From Deinococcus grandis (GTDB lineage: Bacteria > Deinococcota > Deinococci > Deinococcales > Deinococcaceae): a DNA stretch of 64,000 nucleotides. Of the stretch, positions 48,878-57,739 are shown piece by piece. The stretch spans positions 381,501 to 445,500 of the forward strand of contig NZ_BCMS01000001.1 of the NCBI RefSeq assembly GCF_001485435.1, read 5' to 3'. How positions within the stretch are numbered: the first letter of the stretch is position 1; every line of letters begins with the position of its first letter. The notes beneath the pieces are model-generated. The model saw nothing but the letters and a program-made list of their open reading frames with translations. It made no database searches and had not been told where the DNA came from. The position numbers were made by a program, and so were the translations under genes.

Positions 48878-49924
48878 TCAGCTGGCGTGCTGGGACCCGC
48901 CGGCCGCGTCCCAGCGCAACTGCCGCCGACCGGCGCGTTTGGCGGCGTACAGCCGCCGGTCGGCGAGGTCCAGCAGCCCGGCCACGCTGTCCGCCTCGTG
49001 CGCCAGGACCGCCCCGGCGCTGAACGTCATCTCGGGCAGCGGGACCGGCAGGCGCAGGCTCAGCCCGTCCAGGCGGGCGGTGACCACCCGGGCCTCCTGC
49101 GCGCCCGTCCCGGGGATGACCAGCACGAACTCCTCGCCGCCCCAGCGGGCCAGCAGCGCGTCGGCACGCAGCACCTGCCGCAGCGCCGGGCCCAGCGCGC
49201 GCAGCACCTCGTCGCCCACCGCGTGCCCGCGCGTGTCGTTCACCTGCTTGAAGTGGTCCAGGTCCAGCAGGACCAGCGTGAAGCCCGCGTGCTCACCGCG
49301 CTGCACGAGCGCGTGCAGGTGCCGCAGGCGCTCCAGTGCCGCGCGGCGGTTGGGCAGCTCGGTCAGCGGGTCGGTCAGGGCCGCCTGCTCGAACGTCACG
49401 GCGTCCTGCTGGAACGCCGTGATCTGCTGCCCGAAACTGCTCGCCATGCCGATCACGATGGTCGTGCACGCCAGGTACGCCAGCAGGCTCAGGTCGTGCG
49501 TGGGCCGCGACGCCGCCAGTCCCGCGAACAGCAGGTACGCCACCAGCGTGGCCGGTACCGCTGCGCGCAGCGGCAGCAGCCCGAACCACAGCGCGACCAT
49601 GATCAGGAACGACAGGAACGACCCGGTGCCGATCTCCGGGGCGCGCAGCAGCGGCACGAACTCGGCGGTGGTGGACACGGTCACCACCGCGACGATCAGG
49701 CCGCTCAGGCGCGCGGTGGGCCAGCGCAGCCACGCCAGCGCGACCACCACCCACGCCGATACCAGCATGCCCAGCGTGAAGGCCGCCGCGTTCGCCCAGT
49801 CTCGCCGCAGCAGCTGCTCGGCCACGATGAACACGTGCGCGGCGACCGCCCCGCCGGCCGCGGTCAGGTACGCGCGGCGGCGGACCCGCTCCACGCGGCT
49901 GATGGCGGCGTCATTCCGGGGCAT
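48878..49924 (-). CDS. Membrane-bound diguanylate cyclase
   Basis: 348 residues with about six transmembrane helices in the first ~170 residues (AHVFIVAEQLL, LGMLVSAWVVVALAWL, LSFLIMVALWFGLLPL, LLAYLACTTIVIGMA). A GGDEF domain follows: DPLTELPNRRAALERL, LLDLDHFKQVNDTRGHAVGDEVL and RWGGEEFVLVIPG. The active GGEEF suggests real cyclic di-GMP synthesis. No recognisable RxxD inhibitory site is seen before the motif. The input signal is unknown. Confidence 0.92.
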   Translation of the reverse strand: MPRNDAAISRVERVRRRAYLTAAGGAVAAHVFIVAEQLLRRDWANAAAFTLGMLVSAWVVVALAWLRWPTARLSGLIVAVVTVSTTAEFVPLLRAPEIGTGSFLSFLIMVALWFGLLPLRAAVPATLVAYLLFAGLAASRPTHDLSLLAYLACTTIVIGMASSFGQQITAFQQDAVTFEQAALTDPLTELPNRRAALERLRHLHALVQRGEHAGFTLVLLDLDHFKQVNDTRGHAVGDEVLRALGPALRQVLRADALLARWGGEEFVLVIPGTGAQEARVVTARLDGLSLRLPVPLPEMTFSAGAVLAHEADSVAGLLDLADRRLYAAKRAGRRQLRWDAAGGSQHAS

Positions 49925-50054
49925 CCCCCCACAGCATGACCCGCCGCGCCCACGGAAATCTGACGCGACCCGGCGTGAATCCCGCCCCCGCGACCTTCAG
50001 CGGACCTTGAGGCTCGGCGGGGTGCCCCCGGGCGCGGCGGGTACACTCCGAAGC

Positions 50055-51515
50055 ATGCAACTCCAGAGCTTCGGCGCGGCCCTGACCGTCACCGGCAGCA
50101 TGCACCTCCTGACCTCCGGCGGTCGGCAGGTCCTCATCGACTGCGGGCTGTTCCAGGGGAACGACGACCTGGAAGCCCGCAACCGCGAGCCCTTCGGGTT
50201 CGACGTCCCGGGCCTGGACGCCGTGATCCTCACGCACGCGCACCTCGACCACGTTGGACGCCTGCCGCTCCTGGCGAAACTCGGCTACCGCGGGCCGGTG
50301 TACTGCACGGCGCCCACGGCGGGCCTCGCGGAGACGGTGCTGCTCGACAGCGCGCGGCTGCAGGTGGACGGCTACCGGCACGACCTGCGCCGCGCCCGCC
50401 GCCAGGGGATTCCCGACGAGCAGGTGCCCCCGCCCCTGTACGAGGAGGAGGACGTGCACCGCGCGCTGGCGCTGCTGCGCCCCCACCTGACGTTCGGGGA
50501 GACCACCCGCGTGGCGGGCCTGAAGGTCACGCCCGAGCGGGCCGGACACATCCTGGGCAGCGCGTACCTCCTGATCGAGAGCAGTGAGGGTCGCCTGATC
50601 ATGAGCGGCGACCTGGGCAACCGCGAGAGCGGCCTGCAACTGGACTTCACGCCCCCACCCCACGCGGACGCCGTGGTCATCGAGACCACCTACGCCAACC
50701 GCACGCACCGCCCCTGGCCCGCCACCCTGGCCGAATTCCGCGACGCGCTGCGCGACTCGGTGCGGCAGGGCGGGAAGATCCTGATTCCCAGCTTCGCCAT
50801 CGAACGCACGCAGACGATCCTGCACACCATCAAGAGCCTGATGGACGCCGGGGAGGTCCCGCGCATCCCGGTGTTCCTGGATTCCCCGATGGCGGCGCGC
50901 GCCACGCACGAGTACTTCGAGTTCGGCGACGAACTCATCCCCGAGGTCCGCGACGCCCTGCAGGCCGGCGAGGATCCCTTCCGGCCCAGCACGCTGCACG
51001 TGGTGCCCACCAGCGCCGAGTCGCAGCGTATCAACCGGTACGACGGCCCGGCGATCATCCTGGCGGGCAACGGCATGATGACCGGCGGGCGCATCCAGCA
51101 CCACCTCAAGCACCACCTGTGGAAACCCAGCACCAGCCTGATCAGCGTGTCCTACCAGTCCCCCAGCAGCCTGGGTGGGCGGATCGTGACCGGCGCCGAC
51201 CACGTCCGCATCATGGGCGAGGAGATCGCCGTGAAAGCCCACGTGCACACCATCGGGGGCTTCTCCGCGCACGCCGACCAGGACGACCTGCTGGCCTTCC
51301 TGAGCACGACCGGCACCCCGCACGTGTGGCTGGTGCACGGCGAACCGGACGTCATGGCGGCCTTCCTGCCCGTCCTGGACGCACACGGCCTGAAGGGGGA
51401 CCTGATGCCCGACCGGCAGCCCGTGGACCTGACCGGCCCCGGCTTCCCGCGGGGCCTCCCGCCCGGCTTCGACGCGGCCCCCACGCGCGGCGCGCAGGCC
51501 GAGGCGGGCGAGTAG
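50055..51515 (+). CDS. Metallo-beta-lactamase/beta-CASP RNA-processing exonuclease-like
   Basis: 486 residues from ATG 50055. The zinc motif HAHLDH is at 61-66 (THAHLDHVGRLPLLAKLGY in parts), with AGHILGSAYLLIE and SGDLGNRESGLQLD later. The beta-CASP module includes ILIPSFAIERTQTILHTI, FLDSPMAARATHEYFE and LAGNGMMTGGRIQHHLKHH. A final GGFSAHADQDDLLAF strand provides the last histidine motif. These enzymes (YsiA/CPSF-like) process RNA; this copy lacks the RNase J C-terminal domain. It ends in an acidic tail. Confidence 0.92.
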   Translation: MQLQSFGAALTVTGSMHLLTSGGRQVLIDCGLFQGNDDLEARNREPFGFDVPGLDAVILTHAHLDHVGRLPLLAKLGYRGPVYCTAPTAGLAETVLLDSARLQVDGYRHDLRRARRQGIPDEQVPPPLYEEEDVHRALALLRPHLTFGETTRVAGLKVTPERAGHILGSAYLLIESSEGRLIMSGDLGNRESGLQLDFTPPPHADAVVIETTYANRTHRPWPATLAEFRDALRDSVRQGGKILIPSFAIERTQTILHTIKSLMDAGEVPRIPVFLDSPMAARATHEYFEFGDELIPEVRDALQAGEDPFRPSTLHVVPTSAESQRINRYDGPAIILAGNGMMTGGRIQHHLKHHLWKPSTSLISVSYQSPSSLGGRIVTGADHVRIMGEEIAVKAHVHTIGGFSAHADQDDLLAFLSTTGTPHVWLVHGEPDVMAAFLPVLDAHGLKGDLMPDRQPVDLTGPGFPRGLPPGFDAAPTRGAQAEAGE

Positions 51516-51575
51516 GGGACAGGCGGGCGGAACAGCCCTGGGCGTTTTCATGCGGAGCAGCTACTCTGAAGGTCC

Positions 51576-52067
51576 ATGAAACGCGCGCTGCCCCTGCTCC
51601 TGCTCGTCCTGACCGCCTGCGGCTCCAAGTCCATCGAGGGCGTCCAGACCTTCACGTACGCCGGTGGCGACCACCGCAGCGGCTCGCTGGTGTACGCCGA
51701 GAACCCCCCGGCGGGCGGCCCGCACAACGCCATGTGGCAGAACTGCGGCGTGTACGACCGCCCGCTGTACAACGAGTACGCCGTGCACAGCCTGGAGCAC
51801 GGCGCGGTGTGGATCACCTACCGCCCGGACCTGGACGCCGCGCAGGTCGCTGCCCTGAAGACCCTCGTCGAGGGCCGCCCGTACACCATCCTCAGCCCCT
51901 ACGAGGGCCTGGACACCCCGGTCGCCGCGAGTGCGTGGGGCGCGCAGCTGAAGGTCGACAAGGCCGACGACAGCCGCCTGAAGGCCTTCCTGGACAAGTA
52001 CGAGCAGGGCGCGACCGCCCCGGAACGCGGCGCGTCGTGCAGCGGCGCGTACGGCGAGACCCGCTGA
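51576..52067 (+). CDS. DUF3105 lipoprotein
   Basis: 163 residues. Lipobox LLLLVLTACGSK. The DUF3105 core is intact: GGPHNAMWQNCGVYDRPLYNE (in parts), HSLEHGAVWITYRPDL and VEGRPYTILSPYEGLDTPVAASAWG. The family is common in actinobacteria and Deinococcus; its histidine and cysteine pattern suggests metal binding, but the function is unknown. It ends before a strong bidirectional terminator. Confidence 0.88.
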   Translation: MKRALPLLLLVLTACGSKSIEGVQTFTYAGGDHRSGSLVYAENPPAGGPHNAMWQNCGVYDRPLYNEYAVHSLEHGAVWITYRPDLDAAQVAALKTLVEGRPYTILSPYEGLDTPVAASAWGAQLKVDKADDSRLKAFLDKYEQGATAPERGASCSGAYGETR

Positions 52068-52090
52068 CCACCCGGCACACAGCAAGACGA

Positions 52091-52117
52091 ACGGCCCCAC
52101 ATTCGCTGTGGGGCCGT
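52091..52117. terminator. Bidirectional terminator hairpin
   Basis: ACGGCCCCACA and TGTGGGGCCGT pair perfectly over 11 bp with the 5-base loop TTCGC, between the convergent DUF3105 gene and obg. Confidence 0.8.
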
Positions 52118-52134
52118 CACCGTTCAGCGGAAGC

Positions 52135-53472
52135 TCAGTGCTGCTGCTCGTCGTCGAAGTACTCGAAGCGGAACGTCCCGATCTCCACGGTGTCGCCCTC
52201 GCGCGCGCCGGCGCGTTTCAGGGCGTTGTACAGGCCCTGACGCTTGAAGACGTTGCCCAGGTACTCGGCGGCCTCGTCCATGAAGCGCGAGAAGCGCACG
52301 ATGCGTTCCTCGAAGCCCCCACCGTACACCGCCCAGACCCGCTCGGGCTGACCGTCGTTGATGATGCCCACGCCCCGGGCGGCCGGATCGATGCGGAACT
52401 CGATGCGCAGGGGTTCCTCGCGCACGGTGTCGGATTCGATCTCCAGCGCGTTGTTCTGCGCCCACAGTTCGCGGTCCGGGAGCATCTGGAAGACCGCCTC
52501 GCGCAGTTCCGGCAGGCCCTCGCCGCCCTTGGCGCTGACCTGCATGACGGGCAGGCCGAACTCCGCGAGTTCATCCACGACCATCGCCGCGAGATCCTCG
52601 TCGGTCAGCTCCACCTTGTTCAGCGCGATCAGCGAGACCTGATCCAGCAGCGTCGGGTCGTAGGCGCGCAGCTCGGCCTGCAACTGACGCAGCTCCTCGA
52701 CCGGGTTGCGGGTCACGTCCAGCACGTACACGAGCAGGCGCGTGCGGCTGATGTGCCGCAGGAACTCCAGGCCCAGGCCCTTGCCCTCGCTGGCGCCCTC
52801 GATGATGCCGGGGATGTCCGCCAGCGTGAAGCGCTCGTCGACCGGCGTGCCGTTCGCGTCCACACGGTCCACGACGCCCAGGATCGGTGACAGGGTCGTG
52901 AACGGGTAGTCCGCGATGGCCGGGTTCGCGCGGGACAGCGCCGCGAGCAGGCTGCTCTTCCCGGCGTTCGGGTAGCCCACCAGACCCACGTCCGCGATCA
53001 GGCGCAGCTCCAGCCGCACGCGGCGTTTCTGGCCGGGCGTGCCCAGCTCCGCGAAACGCGGCGCCTGACGGGTGCTGCTCACGAAGGTGCTGTTCCCGCG
53101 CCCGCCGAAGCCGCCGCGCGCGATGACCTTCTCCTGCCCGACCCGCACGAGATCCGCGATGACCTTCCCGGTCGCCTCGTCGAACGCGGTCGTGCCGACC
53201 GGCACGTCGATGAAGATGTCCTCGCCGTCACCACCCTGACGCAGGCGACCCTCGCCGTACGCGCCGTTCGGGGCCTTGAACTTGCGGCGGCCCACCAGAC
53301 GCTCCAGCGACTCGACGCCCTCGATGGCACGCAGGATGATGCTGCCACCCCGCCCGCCGTGCCCGCCGTCCGGGCCACCTTTTTCCATGTACTTCGCGCG
53401 GTGGAAGGACATGCTGCCGTCCCCGCCGTTCCCGGCGGCCACCTCGATATTCAGGACGTCACGAAACGCCAC
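52135..53472 (-). CDS. obg: GTPase Obg/CgtA
   Basis: 445 residues starting at GTG 53472, with GGGAGGTGA in front; the open frame continues upstream without coding character. The Obg fold (GNGGDGSMSFHRAKYMEKGG, GGRGGS, GGFGGRGNSTF) precedes the G domain, which has VGYPNAGKSSLLAALS, the G3 motif DIPGI, G4 NKVE and G5 SAKGG. A C-terminal OCT domain follows, including WAVYGGGFEERIVRFSRFMDE. Obg aids late assembly of the 50S subunit. It follows rplU-rpmA on the same strand, as in many bacteria. Confidence 0.95.
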   Translation of the reverse strand: MAFRDVLNIEVAAGNGGDGSMSFHRAKYMEKGGPDGGHGGRGGSIILRAIEGVESLERLVGRRKFKAPNGAYGEGRLRQGGDGEDIFIDVPVGTTAFDEATGKVIADLVRVGQEKVIARGGFGGRGNSTFVSSTRQAPRFAELGTPGQKRRVRLELRLIADVGLVGYPNAGKSSLLAALSRANPAIADYPFTTLSPILGVVDRVDANGTPVDERFTLADIPGIIEGASEGKGLGLEFLRHISRTRLLVYVLDVTRNPVEELRQLQAELRAYDPTLLDQVSLIALNKVELTDEDLAAMVVDELAEFGLPVMQVSAKGGEGLPELREAVFQMLPDRELWAQNNALEIESDTVREEPLRIEFRIDPAARGVGIINDGQPERVWAVYGGGFEERIVRFSRFMDEAAEYLGNVFKRQGLYNALKRAGAREGDTVEIGTFRFEYFDDEQQH

Positions 53473-53572
53473 TGGCCTCACCTCCCTTGGGGCAAGGCGC
53501 GTGTGCGTCCCCGCCCGGCACCACTGCTGGGTGCCACTGTACGACGCCGCCCCGCGTGGGGGCAGCAGCAAA

Positions 53573-53608
53573 GGAGCGCCTGACCCGTCAACCGGGCTGA
53601 GGCGCTCC
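53573..53608 (-). terminator. Hairpin between rpmA and obg
   Basis: GGAGCGCCT and AGGCGCTCC pair over 9 bp. On the minus strand it follows the rpmA stop by about 25 bases and is trailed by TTTGCTGCTG. It probably attenuates read-through into obg. Confidence 0.6.
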
Positions 53609-53631
53609 CGCGAAAAAACCTGCCGCGCTGA

Positions 53632-53904
53632 TCAGTCAGCGGCGGCGGCGGTGGGCACTTCGATGCTGATGAAGCGGCCCTTGTTGCCACGGTTGCTGAA
53701 CACGACCTTGCCGCTCTCCAGGGCGAAGAGGGTGTGGTCGCGGCCCATGCCCACGTTCGGGCCGGCCTTGAACTTGGTGCCGCGCTGACGGACGAGGATG
53801 TTCCCGGCCAGGACCTGCTCGCCGCCGAACTTCTTCACGCCCAGGTACTTGGGCTGGCTGTCACGTCCGTTCTTGGACGAACCTACGCCTTTCTTGTGTG
53901 CCAT
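53632..53904 (-). CDS. rpmA: Ribosomal protein bL27
   Basis: 90 residues starting MAHKKGVGSSKNGRDSQPKYLG, a normal L27 N-terminus whose tail reaches into the peptidyl-transferase centre. VLAGNILVRQRGTKFKAGPNVG and HTLFALESGKVVF are conserved. It is preceded by rplU with a 14-base gap. An alanine-rich C-terminus (TAAAAD) is slightly longer than usual. Confidence 0.97.
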   Translation of the reverse strand: MAHKKGVGSSKNGRDSQPKYLGVKKFGGEQVLAGNILVRQRGTKFKAGPNVGMGRDHTLFALESGKVVFSNRGNKGRFISIEVPTAAAAD

Positions 53905-53918
53905 GTCGGTATCCTCCC

Positions 53919-54221
53919 TTAGCCCTTGATGCCCAGGATCTTGATCGCGGTGTAGTCCTGGCGGTGGCCCGTGCGGCGGCGGTACTGGATGCCGCTCTTG
54001 TACTTGCGCACGTAGATCTTCTCGCCACGGCCGTGCTCGACGACTTCGGCGTTCACGGTGAACTTGCCGGCGGCGTCGCCGAAGACGGTCTGGTCGCCGC
54101 CCACGAAGATGGGGGTCAGGTCGAGCTTGTCGCCCGCCTCGCCTTTCAGGCTCTCGACGCGGATGACGTCGCCTTCCTGCACGCGGTACTGCTTCCCGCC
54201 GGTCTGAATGATTGCAAACAT
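53919..54221 (-). CDS. rplU: Ribosomal protein bL21
   Basis: 100 residues beginning MFAIIQTGGKQYRVQEGDVIR, with a typical KYKSGIQYRRRTGHRQDYTAIKI C-terminus (in parts). It binds 23S rRNA domain II together with L20. The ATG at 54221 has AGGAGG seven bases upstream. It heads the rplU-rpmA-obg set and is preceded by a long untranslated region with several hairpins. Confidence 0.97.
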   Translation of the reverse strand: MFAIIQTGGKQYRVQEGDVIRVESLKGEAGDKLDLTPIFVGGDQTVFGDAAGKFTVNAEVVEHGRGEKIYVRKYKSGIQYRRRTGHRQDYTAIKILGIKG

Positions 54222-54615
54222 GGTGTTTCCTCCTGCCGCGCGCCCGAGGGATCGCTGCCCTGGGCGGCCTTGGCCTGCTGCACCCGCTCGGCGGGTCACC
54301 AAGCAAGTACTGTAACACACCGTCAGGGTGTAGGGAACCCGTCCGGGTCCGGCGGATCAGCGCAGACTCGGGGGTGGCAGGCAACGGCGCTCGGCCCGCG
54401 CGGGGCGGGGGAGGGCTGTTCGGTTGCGTGCGGGTTCCCGGGTCTGGTGAACGTGTCCTCGCGGTACACGTAGGCTCGCGCGGGGCGAGCCGGGTTCTGC
54501 TGATCCTCCAGAGCTGCCCGGAGGCAGCTGACCCTGGCAGCATAGCACGCCCCCGACCGGCCAGCGGGGGCGTGCTGTCAGAATCCATTCAGAGGGCGCC
54601 CCCTAGCCTGCGGGC
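54222..54615. other. Structured intergenic region between rplU and the TPR gene
   Basis: No gene is seen in 394 bases between divergently transcribed operons. Four strong hairpins occur close together (54451-54576). A weak rplU promoter candidate (minus strand, TTCCCT then 17 bases then TACAGT, near 54,310-54,340) lies between the hairpins and rplU. SRP RNA, tmRNA, RNase P and tRNA signatures were looked for and not found. Confidence 0.5.
54451..54576. other. Cluster of four consecutive hairpins (possible leader or small RNA)
   Basis: ACGTGT/ACACGT (54451-54471), GGCTCGC/GCGAGCC with a 5-base loop (54473-54491), AGCTGCC/GGCAGCT with a 4-base loop (54512-54529), and AGCACGCCCCCG/CGGGGGCGTGCT with a 9-base loop (54544-54576). 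TATGCT on the minus strand, inside a TG-TATGCT extended -10 context, ends at 54539. The strand and role are unresolved. Confidence 0.5.
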
Positions 54616-55086
54616 ATGAGACTGGGTCGCCACACGCTGGGCCGCTGGAACCTGCTGGTGCTGCTGGGCAGCGCCCTGGTCACCACGGCGCTGGGTCTGG
54701 CCACGCAGCCCCTGGCGGCGCAGACGACCACGGCCGCCGCGAGCGCCTACCGGCAGGGGCAGTTCCAGCGGGCCGACGACCTGCTCGCGGGCGCCGCGCG
54801 CGAGGGCCTGCTCGTGGACGCCGACGCCCTGGTCGTGCGGGGCTTCGCGCGCTACCAGACCGGGCAGTACGCCGCGGCCCGGCGGGACTTCCAGGCGGTC
54901 CTGGACCGCAGCCCCCGCTACGCGGACGCCTGGTACGGCCTGGCGCTCGTGGCGCGGGCGCAGGGCTGCGCCGCCGAGGCCCTGACCCTCAACCGCGAGG
55001 CGCTGGCGATCGATCCGGGCCGCGCCGACCTGCAGCAGCTCCAGGAGAGCCTGAGTGCGGTGCAGGTCATGGCTGACGGGCAGTAA
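54616..55086 (+). CDS. Secreted TPR-repeat protein
   Basis: 156 residues. A signal or anchor helix (LLVLLGSALVTTALGLATQPLAAQ) is followed by two to three TPR units: SAYRQGQFQRADDLLAGAARE, VRGFARYQTGQYAAARRDFQAVL and WYGLALVARAQGCAAEALTLNREAL, each ending in the typical A/P turn. It is 6 bases ahead of the HEAT-repeat gene and likely the first gene of the GT2 operon. TPR proteins of this kind act as periplasmic or membrane scaffolds. Confidence 0.8.
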   Translation: MRLGRHTLGRWNLLVLLGSALVTTALGLATQPLAAQTTTAAASAYRQGQFQRADDLLAGAAREGLLVDADALVVRGFARYQTGQYAAARRDFQAVLDRSPRYADAWYGLALVARAQGCAAEALTLNREALAIDPGRADLQQLQESLSAVQVMADGQ

Positions 55087-55091
55087 CGCCC

Positions 55092-56279
55092 GTGAACCGG
55101 CCTGCGGGCTGGAGCCGCGTGCAGCCCATGTGGCGCGAATTCCAGCTGCTGCCGTTCACCGGCATGGCGCTGGGCATCAGCGTGACCCTGACCGTCACGA
55201 TGATTGTGTTCACGTACCTGCTGTTCCTGAACCTGTTCGCGCAGTCGTTCACGCGGTCCCTGCTGGTGGTGCTGTTCGTGCTGGGCGTCGTGACGCTGAC
55301 CCTGGTGCTGCTGACGGTCACGCAACTGCTGTACGTGACCGTCACGGCCCGTCGCGACGCGCAGGTGACCGCGCAGGCGCGCGCCTGGGAGGCGCACCTG
55401 ACCGCCTTCCTGGCCGGGGCGGACCCGCCCGCGACCCTGGACGTGACCGGCGCGCGCGCCCTGCTGCACCTGCGGGAGGAGGTCGGTGACGCGGACGGCG
55501 CGCGCCTCGCGGCGCTGTACGACACGCTGGGCCTGCGCGCCCACGACGAACGCGTCGCCCGGACTGGACGCACCAGCACGGACCGCACCCTGGCGCTGGA
55601 ACGACTGGTGACCCTGCGCGACGACCGCAGCCTGCCGGTGTTCGTGGCGCTGCTGGACGACGCCAGCACGTCACTGCGGCTGCTGGCGCTGCTGGGCGTG
55701 ACCCGACTCGCCCGGCCCGGCTGGGCGGCCCCGCCCCTCCTGCCGGTTCTCACGTCGGGCCTGTTCTCGACGCAGCAGGTCCGCGAGGCGCTGTGCCTGC
55801 TGGGACCGCAGGCCGAGCCGCTGGTGCGCGCCCTGGCCGCCGACCCGCGCGACCCCTGGCGGGAACTGGCCGTGGACACCGCGGGCCGACTCGACCCGCC
55901 CCGCTACGCGGACCTGGTGCCGGACCTGCTGCGCGACGCGAGTCCGGGCGTGCGGGCGGGCGCGCTGCGGCTGTACGCCGCCGGGCGCCTGGACGCCCCG
56001 CCGCTGCGGCGCGAGGTGTGGCAGCTCAGCCGCGACGCGGCGTGGCCGGTGCGGGCCATGAGTGCCCAGGCGCTGGGCACCTTCCCGCACCCGCCGGTGC
56101 GGACGCTGTGGCGACTGCTGGGCGACCCGAACTGGTGGGTGCGGCACCACGCCGCCCGGTCCCTGCACGCGAGCGGCGAGGGCCGCGCGGCGCTGCGTGA
56201 GGCGGCCGCGCGGCACCCGGACCGCTTCGCGCGTGACGTGGCGCGCGCCGCGCTGCCGCAGAATGACCTCATCGCATGA
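55092..56279 (+). CDS. Membrane protein with HEAT repeats
   Basis: 395 residues starting at GTG 55092. Two helices (LGISVTLTVTMIVFTYLLFL and LLVVLFVLGVVTLTLVLL) at about 31-78 form the anchor. After a linker, repeated helical pairs follow (RLVTLRDDRSLPVFVALLDD, LRLLALLGVTRLARPG, VRAMSAQALGTFPHPPVRTL, WWVRHHAARSLHASGEG), typical of HEAT/PBS lyase-like repeats. Such a scaffold may bind partner enzymes. Its stop overlaps the start of the glycosyltransferase by four bases (ATGA), a strong sign of a joint function. Confidence 0.85.
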   Translation: MNRPAGWSRVQPMWREFQLLPFTGMALGISVTLTVTMIVFTYLLFLNLFAQSFTRSLLVVLFVLGVVTLTLVLLTVTQLLYVTVTARRDAQVTAQARAWEAHLTAFLAGADPPATLDVTGARALLHLREEVGDADGARLAALYDTLGLRAHDERVARTGRTSTDRTLALERLVTLRDDRSLPVFVALLDDASTSLRLLALLGVTRLARPGWAAPPLLPVLTSGLFSTQQVREALCLLGPQAEPLVRALAADPRDPWRELAVDTAGRLDPPRYADLVPDLLRDASPGVRAGALRLYAAGRLDAPPLRREVWQLSRDAAWPVRAMSAQALGTFPHPPVRTLWRLLGDPNWWVRHHAARSLHASGEGRAALREAAARHPDRFARDVARAALPQNDLIA

Positions 56280-57724
56280 ACCTCACGGTCGTCGAGTTCC
56301 TGTTCCTGGTGTACTTCGCGCTGATGAACGTGGGGTACGCCATCGGCCTGACGACCACGGTGCGGGAACTGGCGCGCAGCATGCGCCGCCACCAGACCCT
56401 GCGCTTCGACGCGCTGCTGCTGGGGCAGACGCACAAACCCATCTCGCTGCTCGTGCCCGCCTACAACGAGGAGGCGACCATCGAGGCCAGCGTCCGGTCC
56501 TTCCTGAACCTCCGCTACCCGCAGTTCGAGGTGATCGTCGTGAACGACGGCAGCCGCGACCGGACCCTGGACGTCCTGAACGCCACGTTCGACCTGCACC
56601 CCGCGCAGATGGTCGTCCCGCTGACCATCCCCACCAGACCCGTGCGCGGCACGTACCGCAGCGCCCGCGAGGACCGCCTGATCGTCATCGACAAGGACAA
56701 CGGCGGGAAGGCCGACTCGCTGAACGTCGCCATGCAGTACGCCCGCTACCCGCTGTTCTGCGCGCTGGACGCCGACAGTCTCCTGGACGAGGAGGCCCTG
56801 CTGCGCGTCGCGCGGCGCTTCGCGGACGACGACGACCTGCTCGTCGTGGGCGGCACCGTCCGCCCCCTGAACGGCGCCGTGTTCCAAGGCGGGCGGATCG
56901 TGGACCTGCACCTGCCGGGCACGGCCGTCGAACGCTTCCAGATCGTGGAGTACATCCGCGCGTTCCTGGTGGGCCGCACCACCCTCAGCGCGTACGGGCT
57001 GCTGCTGATCATCTCCGGCGCGTTCGGCCTGTTCCGCCGCGACGTGGCCCTGCAGGTGGGCGGGTACGCGCACGACACCGTCGGCGAGGACATGGAACTC
57101 ATCGTGCGGCTGCACCGCCACGCGCGCGAGCAGCGCCGCCCGTACGCCATCACGTACGTCATCGACCCGATCTGCTGGACGCAGGTGCCCGACACCTGGA
57201 ACCTCCTGCGGCGCCAGCGCGACCGCTGGCAGCGCGGCCTGATCGAGGCCCTCTGGAAGCACCGCCGCATGTTCCTGAACCCCCGCTACGGCCGCATCGG
57301 GATGATCTCCATGCCGTACTACGTGTTCTTCGAGGCGCTCGCGCCCGTCATCGAACTCACCGGCTACGCCCTGGCCGTCGTCCTGGTCGTCACGGGCAAG
57401 TTCAGCGCGCCGTTCGTGGCGCTGTTCTTCCTGCTGGCCATCGCGTACGGCACCCTGATCTCCTTCAGTGCCCAGAGCGTCGAGGTGTTCCTCCGGCAGC
57501 GCATCTCCCGGCCCGGCGACCGCCTGCGGCTGCTGGGCTTCGCGCTGCTGGACAACCTCGGCTTCCGGCAGTGGACCCTCCTGATCCGCTTCTGGGCGAC
57601 CCTGACCGGCCCGCTGCGCGCCGGACAGTGGGGCAAGATGGAACGCCGCCGCATCGACACCGGCACCCCCCCCACGCCACCCCCCGACGCGGGCGACCCA
57701 CCCCGGAACCCGGACGTCACCTGA
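56276..57724 (+). CDS. Processive family 2 glycosyltransferase (BcsA/PgaC-like)
   Basis: 482 residues. An N-terminal membrane helix (LFLVYFALMNVGYAIGL) precedes the GT-A domain: LLVPAYNEEATIEASV, VNDGSRDRTL, KDNGGKADSLN, DADS (Asp165, Asp167), VGEDMEL, and the processivity motif QRDRW at 314-318. Four more C-terminal helices form a translocation channel, as in cellulose and poly-N-acetylglucosamine synthases. The sugar polymer is unknown. No PilZ domain is attached. The C-terminal tail is Pro-rich. Confidence 0.9.
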   Translation: MNLTVVEFLFLVYFALMNVGYAIGLTTTVRELARSMRRHQTLRFDALLLGQTHKPISLLVPAYNEEATIEASVRSFLNLRYPQFEVIVVNDGSRDRTLDVLNATFDLHPAQMVVPLTIPTRPVRGTYRSAREDRLIVIDKDNGGKADSLNVAMQYARYPLFCALDADSLLDEEALLRVARRFADDDDLLVVGGTVRPLNGAVFQGGRIVDLHLPGTAVERFQIVEYIRAFLVGRTTLSAYGLLLIISGAFGLFRRDVALQVGGYAHDTVGEDMELIVRLHRHAREQRRPYAITYVIDPICWTQVPDTWNLLRRQRDRWQRGLIEALWKHRRMFLNPRYGRIGMISMPYYVFFEALAPVIELTGYALAVVLVVTGKFSAPFVALFFLLAIAYGTLISFSAQSVEVFLRQRISRPGDRLRLLGFALLDNLGFRQWTLLIRFWATLTGPLRAGQWGKMERRRIDTGTPPTPPPDAGDPPRNPDVT

Positions 57725-57739
57725 CCCGTACCTGCGGAC

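Noticed and set aside
54222..54615. Known structural RNA (4.5S, 6S, tmRNA, RNase P or tRNA) in the hairpin region
   Set aside because: I looked for the SRP core GGTCAGGnnnGGAAG, the RNase P GAGGAAAGTCCGGGC-type motif and the tRNA T-arm GTTCRAnYC; none is present on either strand.
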